From contig VGRY01000010.1 of assembly GCA_016875195.1 (NCBI GenBank), positions 19,145-83,144 on the forward strand: a stretch of DNA of 64,000 nucleotides. The letters are read 5' to 3'. The notes beneath the pieces were generated by a model. That model did not search any database. It was not told the origin of the DNA and was given only the letters and a program-made list of their open reading frames with translations. Position numbers and translations under genes: made by a program. The stretch is from Deltaproteobacteria bacterium (GTDB lineage Bacteria; Desulfobacterota; BSN033; UBA1163). Below, piece by piece: positions 59,270 to 64,000 of this stretch. Within the stretch, counting starts at the first letter, position 1. The number at the start of each line of letters is the position of its first letter.

Positions 59270-60973
59270 CTAATAGGTTCTTGCCTTGGGGGGATAGTTT
59301 GTTATCGTTACCTCTTTATATTCAAGTTTCGTTCCCTCCGGTATCTTATGGGCAAGGGTGTGGAGAAGCCAGTGTTCATCATCCCTTTCCGGAAAATCAC
59401 CCCGGTAATGGGACCCTCGACTTTCTTTTCGTGCCAATGCCCCCTCTACAATGGTTTCTGCCAGATCAAGCATCCCTTCCAATTCAAAATATTGGATCAG
59501 TTCGTTGTTGAAAGCGAGTTCCTTTCGTTTCAAACCGATATGCTTAAACCTGTCTTTTAGTTCCTTGATCTTCTCTTTTGCAGCGATAAGGTCCGATTCC
59601 TTCCGAAAGATTCCAACCTGATCCATCATCAAGGCCTTCATTTCATCTCTTAATCGAAAGCAGGACTCCTCTCCTTTTCTTTCTAAAATTTTATTCAGGG
59701 AGGATTGAAAGAGATCGCATTGATGTTGGAAAGAGAAAGTTTCTTTCATCTCTTCCTCTTTTTTTGCATTGATAGCCGCCTTCTTTCCAGCTCTTGCGCC
59801 AAAAACGAGAGTTTCAAGAAGGGAATTTCCACCGAGACGATTGGCACCGTGAACACTCACGCAAGAACACTCTCCGGCGGCATAAAGGCCTTTGAAGGGC
59901 GTCTCTCCATCGATATTCACTGGAATTCCTCCCATGGAATAATGTTGGGCAGGTTGAATCGGGATGGGTTTTGAGATGGGGTCAATCCCTGCGAAGTCAA
60001 TGGTAATCTGGCGAATCCCGGGAAGCCTGTCCATAATTTTTTCTTTTCCTAAGTGTCTGAGATCGAGATGGACATATTCGTTTTCAAACCCTCGGCCTTC
60101 ATTGATCTCTGTCTGGATAGCCCTTGCTACAATATCACGGGGACCCAGTTCCATTAGTTTAGGCGCATAATGTTCCATAAAACGTTCGCCCAGGCTATTG
60201 ATCAGATAACCTCCTTCTCCTCTCGCTCCTTCTGTAATAAGGATATTTGTCCCATAGAGACTGGTGGGATGGAACTGAACAAATTCCATGTCCTCAAGAG
60301 GGACGCCTGCCTGGTAGGCCAGATAGCATCCTCTTCCAGTGTTAATGATGGCATTTGTTGACCGGAGATAGATTCGACCATACCCACCCGTTGACAGAAT
60401 TGTTGCCTTTGCGCGGATGGGGATCATTCTTCCATCAAAAAGATGAAATGCGATGATGCCCAGACATCTTCCATCCTCAACCACCAGCGAAAGGGCATAC
60501 CACTCTTCGTAAACCGGAATGTTGAAGCCCATCGCCTGCTCATAAAGGACGTGGAGGAAATTGTGGCCGGTTCGGTCGGCTGCATAACAGGTTCTTGGAA
60601 AACCAGCGCCCCCAAACGGCCTCTGGGCAATCTTGCCATCCTCTGTCCGGGAAAAGAGGGTTCCCCAGCGTTCCATTTCGACCACACGCTCAATTCCTTC
60701 TCGACACATGACTTCAACAGCATCCTGGTCTGCAAGGTAGTCGCTTCCTTTGATAGTATCGAATGCATGATTTTGCCAAGTATCATGAACAGGGGCAGAG
60801 ACATTATCTAATGCCGCATTTATGCCGCCCTGGGCAGCCACCGAATGGGATCGAAGAGGGTGGACCTTGGAGAGAACAGCTACATCCATCCCTGCTTTCT
60901 TAGCCTCCAGGGCTGCCCTCAATCCAGCAAGACCTCCGCCAATAATTAAGATGTCGTGAGAAAGAAGATCCAT
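59270..60973 (-). CDS. sdhA: Succinate dehydrogenase/fumarate reductase flavoprotein subunit
   Basis: 567 residues. Covalent-FAD subunit. Seen: [23 protein letters not shown] (dinucleotide fold), [21 protein letters not shown] with the flavin-linking His, [31 protein letters not shown], the catalytic [15 protein letters not shown] and [53 protein letters not shown] closes the protein. Membrane anchor gene upstream; iron-sulfur gene downstream. Confidence 0.97.
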   Translation of the reverse strand: MDLLSHDILIIGGGLAGLRAALEAKKAGMDVAVLSKVHPLRSHSVAAQGGINAALDNVSAPVHDTWQNHAFDTIKGSDYLADQDAVEVMCREGIERVVEMERWGTLFSRTEDGKIAQRPFGGAGFPRTCYAADRTGHNFLHVLYEQAMGFNIPVYEEWYALSLVVEDGRCLGIIAFHLFDGRMIPIRAKATILSTGGYGRIYLRSTNAIINTGRGCYLAYQAGVPLEDMEFVQFHPTSLYGTNILITEGARGEGGYLINSLGERFMEHYAPKLMELGPRDIVARAIQTEINEGRGFENEYVHLDLRHLGKEKIMDRLPGIRQITIDFAGIDPISKPIPIQPAQHYSMGGIPVNIDGETPFKGLYAAGECSCVSVHGANRLGGNSLLETLVFGARAGKKAAINAKKEEEMKETFSFQHQCDLFQSSLNKILERKGEESCFRLRDEMKALMMDQVGIFRKESDLIAAKEKIKELKDRFKHIGLKRKELAFNNELIQYFELEGMLDLAETIVEGALARKESRGSHYRGDFPERDDEHWLLHTLAHKIPEGTKLEYKEVTITNYPPKARTY

Positions 60974-60986
60974 AACAACGGCTAAT

Positions 60987-61060
60987 TATAACCCCACCTC
61001 GCCTCCCCTCAGATTAAGTCGATTAGACCCGACTACGGGGGGAGGTGAGGTGAAGTTATG
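60987..61060. repeat. GC-rich inverted repeat between sdhD and sdhA
   Basis: ATAACCCCACCTCGCCTCCCC and GGGGGGAGGTGAGGTGAAGTTAT are inverted with the inner GATTAAGTCGATTAGACCCGAC. Same family as the other CCTCCC repeats; again within an operon, so it is read through or attenuates. Confidence 0.6.
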
Positions 61061-61066
61061 AAACAA

Positions 61067-61369
61067 TTATCGATATAAGTATAAGTATGAGGCAACAAAT
61101 AATCCGGTGCTGAGGATGGTAAATGCCCAGAAAATGAATTTTTCTTGCTTCATCATTCCCAGATCGATGAGAAAGAGCCGAAGGCCGTAGCAGGCATGGA
61201 AAATGAAGAGAAAGAGAAGAGCTATGTCAATGGTATGATTTTGATGGAGGCGCGAAAACCACGAGCTTTCACCAAACTTTCCCACCAGGGAATAGCCAGA
61301 GAGGATTTTTAATCCCACAAGAATAAGGAGCAATGGACCGCTGAATCGGATAAAATAGTATGGAAACAT
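61067..61369 (-). CDS. sdhD: Succinate dehydrogenase membrane anchor (single small subunit)
   Basis: 100 residues, three membrane segments: YYFIRFSGPLLLILVGLKILSGYSL (about 4-28), HTIDIALLFLFIFHACYGLRLFLIDL (about 45-70), and FIFWAFTILSTGLFVASYLYLY (about 78-99). FHACYGLRLFLID is the SdhD-type heme/quinone segment. Upstream there is no second anchor gene; the next upstream gene (61480) is a HAD protein. Either this one subunit suffices or the other is encoded elsewhere. Confidence 0.75.
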   Translation of the reverse strand: MFPYYFIRFSGPLLLILVGLKILSGYSLVGKFGESSWFSRLHQNHTIDIALLFLFIFHACYGLRLFLIDLGMMKQEKFIFWAFTILSTGLFVASYLYLYR

Positions 61370-61479
61370 ATCCTAAAAAATCATTGCAAAATGTTCAATG
61401 TAAAATTAACAATTAGCAATGAACTGGTACATTCCAAAAAATGCTAACTTTTCAATGTTAATTTTGCATTTTGCATTGT

Positions 61480-61950
61480 TTACTTCCCGAGGGTTGCTTT
61501 CTGACGGAGAGGTTTTAATAAAAAATCCAGAGCATCCAGGATATTGGTCACAATTAAACCCGCTCTTTTAATCGCTTCACCGGAAGCTCCTTCCTTTCCG
61601 ATGGCACAGATACTGAACCCTGCTTCCTCCAATATTGGGACATCATCTATTCCATTTCCGATGACAACCGTTCTCTCCGGACCCAATCTTCTTAATAAGT
61701 CCAATTTCTCTTTAGAGGCTTGTCCTTCTGTTAAGAAGATCACGTCGGCCTTCACTTTCCTTAAAGTCTCCTCCACTTTTACCTGGCCGGTTTTTGCCAG
61801 GATATAGACTGATGTCCGTTTGGCAAGGAGGTTAATCTTATCTTTTGCCTTTGGATGGACTCTTCCATCTGTAGCAAGGACTCCTTCGTAATCGATTAAA
61901 AGATATTCGATCTCTAAGGGTGTTTGACCGGGTCTTTGAAGTGCGATCAT
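61480..61950 (-). CDS. Soluble HAD hydrolase (P-type-ATPase-like, COG4087 type)
   Basis: 156 residues. LLIDYEGVLATDGRVHPKAKDKINLL replaces the usual DxDGTL by D-Y-E-G-V-L, keeping the first Asp; VYILAKTGQ is motif II; KEKLDLLRRLG provides the Lys (motif III); TVVIGNGIDDVPILEEAGFSICAIGKEGASGEA is motif IV. This pattern is that of small soluble proteins related to the catalytic domain of P-type ATPases; substrate unknown. It may lie in one transcript with the downstream sdh genes (110-bp gap). Confidence 0.8.
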   Translation of the reverse strand: MIALQRPGQTPLEIEYLLIDYEGVLATDGRVHPKAKDKINLLAKRTSVYILAKTGQVKVEETLRKVKADVIFLTEGQASKEKLDLLRRLGPERTVVIGNGIDDVPILEEAGFSICAIGKEGASGEAIKRAGLIVTNILDALDFLLKPLRQKATLGK

Positions 61951-61987
61951 AATAGTTTTCTCAATAAGGCAAGGCTGGAGCCTTGCG

Positions 61988-62728
61988 CTACATTTTCATG
62001 CGCTGGCGCATTACTTCATAAAGAATCATTCCTCCTGAGATGGAGGCATTGAAGGAAGAGACAGGGCCCTTCATCGGGATCGAGAAAAGGCGATCGCATT
62101 TCTTCTTGACCAGGGGTCTTATCCCTTTCCCCTCTGCCCCGATGACGATGGCAAGATCGATATTGAGATCAAGACTATACAGCATATCCTTGGCTTCTCC
62201 TGAAGCGCCATAGACCCATATTCCTTCATTTTTTAAACGGTCGATTGTTGCCGCAATATTGACTACGCGCGCCACAGGCAGATGGGCGGTTGCTCCTGCG
62301 GAGGCTTTGATGACAACTGGAGTGATTCCAACAGCCCGATCTTTCGGGATGATCATTCCATGGGCTCCACATCCGAGCGCGGTACGGATGAGCGATCCTA
62401 AATTTTGGGGATCCTGAATCCCATCAAGAATGAGAAAGAGAGTTTTTGTCCCTTCTTGTTTTGGCTTGGAAAGCATCTCTCCGAGGTCCGCATAGGGGAT
62501 TTCCTGGAGGATGGCAATGATATTCTGATGGAGCCCTCCTTTGACCATTCGATCAAGGGTTTCTTTATCCGTAAAGGCAATGGAAACTTTTTTTTCCCGT
62601 GTAAGATCGATAATGGATTGGAGGGTAGGGGACGGGTTTCGTGCAGAAACCATCACCTTCTGGAAGTGGAGGGGAGATGATGCTAAGGCTTCTTTAACAG
62701 GATGAATTCCGTAAATGATTTGGGCCAT
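61988..62728 (-). CDS. rlmB: 23S rRNA (guanosine-2'-O)-methyltransferase RlmB (SpoU family)
   Basis: 246 residues. Methylates G2251. N-terminal substrate-binding domain MAQIIYGIHPVKEALASSPLHFQKVMVS; SPOUT motifs LILDGIQDPQNLGSLIRTALGCGAHGMI (motif 1), IVIGAEGKGIRPLVKKKCD (motif 2), and IPMKGPVSSFNASISGGMILYEV (motif 3). Located with pyrF in one minus-strand group. Confidence 0.93.
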   Translation of the reverse strand: MAQIIYGIHPVKEALASSPLHFQKVMVSARNPSPTLQSIIDLTREKKVSIAFTDKETLDRMVKGGLHQNIIAILQEIPYADLGEMLSKPKQEGTKTLFLILDGIQDPQNLGSLIRTALGCGAHGMIIPKDRAVGITPVVIKASAGATAHLPVARVVNIAATIDRLKNEGIWVYGASGEAKDMLYSLDLNIDLAIVIGAEGKGIRPLVKKKCDRLFSIPMKGPVSSFNASISGGMILYEVMRQRMKM

Positions 62729-62804
62729 GAATTAGATGGTCAAAGCAAAAGCTTTGAGTTACTGGTTGTGAGTACTTTGTAACTCAACCCTTGAGGGTTG
62801 AGTT

Positions 62805-63533
62805 TTATGAGATATCTTCCACTATCTTCTGGACGGCTTCGATGGGGTCTTTGGCTTCCTTAATGGGGCGGCCGATCACAAGATAATCCGCACCTGCCTC
62901 GATCGCTTCTCTGGGAGTCAGTGTTCTCTTCTGGTCATCTTTTTTATCAGAAGGATGGCGAATACCTGGGGTGACAATCAGAAATTCTTCCCCACATCGC
63001 TCTCGTATGATCCCTATTTCTTGAGGGGAAGCCACAACTCCATCAATTCCTGCTTTTTGTGCCAAGACAGCAAGGCGCCCCACTTCTTCCACGATTGGAC
63101 CCTGGATTCCAACCTCCTTCATCGTTTCCCCATCCATACTGGTGAGGATCGTAACAGCGAGGATGATTGGCTTTGGGAGGTTAAGATTTTTAGACACAGC
63201 CCTGGAAGCCTCAACAGTCTTTTTCATCATCTCAAAGCCACCCAGGGCATGAAGATTAAACATGGCTACCTGGTGTTTTGTGGCCTCTTCTCCTGCCTTT
63301 GCTACGGTATTGGGAATATCATGATATTTCAAGTCGAGGAAAACCTTTTGGCCCTTCTGAGAGATCATATCAATTATTTTGGGCCCGGAGTGGGTGAAGA
63401 GCTGTTTTCCCACCTTTAAAATGCCCACGCGGTCTTTTAAGAGTGTGACCCAGTGCTGGGCCTCATGAAAATGCTCCACATCAAGTGCAAAAATAATTCT
63501 GTCTTTTGGACTGTTCTGGATTATTGGGTTCAT
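62805..63533 (-). CDS. pyrF: Orotidine 5'-phosphate decarboxylase
   Basis: 242 residues. Last step of UMP synthesis. Seen: RIIFALDVEHFHEAQHWVTLL, KVGKQLFTHSGPKIID, FLDLKYHDIPNTVAKA (the catalytic D-x-K-x-x-D), VVASPQEIGIIRERCG, VTPGIRHP and ADYLVIGRPIKEAKDP. A possible partner is pyrE at 23625. It stands at the head of the minus-strand set pyrF-rlmB-HAD-sdh. Confidence 0.96.
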   Translation of the reverse strand: MNPIIQNSPKDRIIFALDVEHFHEAQHWVTLLKDRVGILKVGKQLFTHSGPKIIDMISQKGQKVFLDLKYHDIPNTVAKAGEEATKHQVAMFNLHALGGFEMMKKTVEASRAVSKNLNLPKPIILAVTILTSMDGETMKEVGIQGPIVEEVGRLAVLAQKAGIDGVVASPQEIGIIRERCGEEFLIVTPGIRHPSDKKDDQKRTLTPREAIEAGADYLVIGRPIKEAKDPIEAVQKIVEDIS

Positions 63534-63616
63534 CTCTCGTTGCCTTATGTTTTCGAATCTATCACATTCGGTTTTGCTTTACAAGCAGTTCCTTCCCGGC
63601 TATAAATAAGTGAGAA

Positions 63617-63886
63617 ATGGAACATCAGGACATCAAGGAAGAAAATCGGAGAATTCGATTCTTAAGGTTTTTGGTTGACCTTTCCATCCTGTCCATTCAG
63701 GAAAGCGACTGCACTCTCGAAGAAGCCTCCGAGATGGTGGAAGAAGCGAGACGGGCTGCTCTAAATCTCTTCCCAGGAAAAGAGTTGGCATTTGAGTTGA
63801 TTTATCGGCCACGATTTCAGAGAGTCATTGAAGCGAGGTTTGGGCTTCCCCTCACCCCCACCCTCTCCCCCCAGGCTGGTCTTTAG
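63617..63886 (+). CDS. Small hypothetical protein, C-terminus extended by a repeat
   Basis: 89 residues. Helical: NRRIRFLRFLVDLSILSIQESDCTLEEASEMVEEARRAALNLFPGKELAFELIYRPRFQRVIEARFG. The final LPLTPTLSPQAGL is what the common CCCTCACCCC...CTCTCCCC intergenic repeat gives in this frame, so the original stop was probably lost when the repeat entered. Divergent from pyrF. Not recognised; I recall similar unnamed short proteins in deltaproteobacteria. Confidence 0.6.
   Translation: MEHQDIKEENRRIRFLRFLVDLSILSIQESDCTLEEASEMVEEARRAALNLFPGKELAFELIYRPRFQRVIEARFGLPLTPTLSPQAGL
63846..63885. repeat. CCCTCACCCCCACCCTCTCCCC-type interspersed repeat
   Basis: TCCCCTCACCCCCACCCTCTCCCC with a following CCAGGCTGG. 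In many genomes this yields the odd tail LTPTLSP in predicted proteins. It is read in frame by the gene at 63617. Confidence 0.65.
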
Positions 63887-64000
63887 CCACACTTGACACA
63901 GGGGGCAAAGGTCAGGGGCCAGATTGCATAGGATGAGGATAGTGTTGTTGAGTAAGAATAGCATACATCTCCGTTGCCGCATACAGTTTCACCAGGCCAC
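63887..64000. other. Right end of window, nothing recognised
   Basis: 114 bases with no ribosome site, start or conserved protein sequence on either strand that I can support; only part of an intergenic region may be present. Confidence 0.5.

Noticed and set aside
58432..60973. L-aspartate oxidase as an alternative for the flavoprotein gene
   Set aside because: The neighbouring anchor and iron-sulfur genes and the covalent-[12 protein letters not shown] sequence identify succinate dehydrogenase/fumarate reductase.

Overview
The window reads as the chromosome of an anaerobic, Gram-negative bacterium, most likely a deltaproteobacterial (Desulfobacterota, Syntrophia-like) lineage. This is inferred from the gene content: an acyl-CoA dehydrogenase with its own electron-transfer flavoprotein, indolepyruvate:ferredoxin oxidoreductase (IorAB), a fumarate reductase/succinate dehydrogenase, SelB, a complete outer-membrane lipid transport (Mla) operon, a cyclic-2,3-diphosphoglycerate-synthetase-like protein, and many small AT-rich palindromic intergenic repeats. 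No rRNA gene is present, so the lineage is not fixed.

Layout. Positions 1-825 hold the 5' part of ilvD (minus strand). A tRNA-Leu(UAA) gene at 1011-1099 is the integration site of a 9.5-kb element that ends at a 59-bp copy of the tRNA 3' half (10519-10577). All its genes lie on the minus strand: tyrosine integrase, an unknown 305-aa protein, an AlpA-like HTH protein, an O-like replication protein with iterons inside its gene, a GpZ-like protein, small and large terminase subunits, four small genes built from a repeated ~45-residue module, a bS21-like protein, two HTH proteins and other small ORFs. It carries a lambda-type terminase but no portal, capsid or tail genes, so it resembles a phage satellite (or a heavily reduced prophage).

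From 10645 onward the region is chromosomal. 11-15 kb: acyl-CoA dehydrogenase, EtfB, and an EtfA fused at its C-terminus to an XRE helix-turn-helix plus cupin domain. 15-20 kb: a flavodoxin-fold reductase, a methyltransferase with a damaged start, a stand-alone GMP synthase ATP-pyrophosphatase subunit, signal peptidase I and a PilZ protein. 20-23.5 kb: mlaEFDCA. 23.6-32 kb: pyrE, purF, a CCA-adding-type enzyme, a dGTPase-like protein, a cDPG-synthetase-like protein and a large acidic REC-like/PopZ-like protein. 32-46.5 kb: valS, gatC, gatA, cutA, threonine aldolase, two lipoproteins, rmuC, an HD protein, HU, selB and a TPR membrane protein. 46.6-58 kb: iorAB, a double M16 peptidase, an OGG-type glycosylase, secA, argJ and a THUMP methyltransferase. 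58.4-64 kb: succinate dehydrogenase/fumarate reductase subunits, a HAD protein, rlmB, pyrF and a small unknown gene.

The most unusual items are the satellite-like element, with its extra att-core copies, paired integrase arm sites and bS21-like gene, and the EtfA-XRE-cupin fusion. Others are the stand-alone GMP synthase subunit next to a frameshifted methyltransferase, and a structured non-coding stretch upstream of selB.
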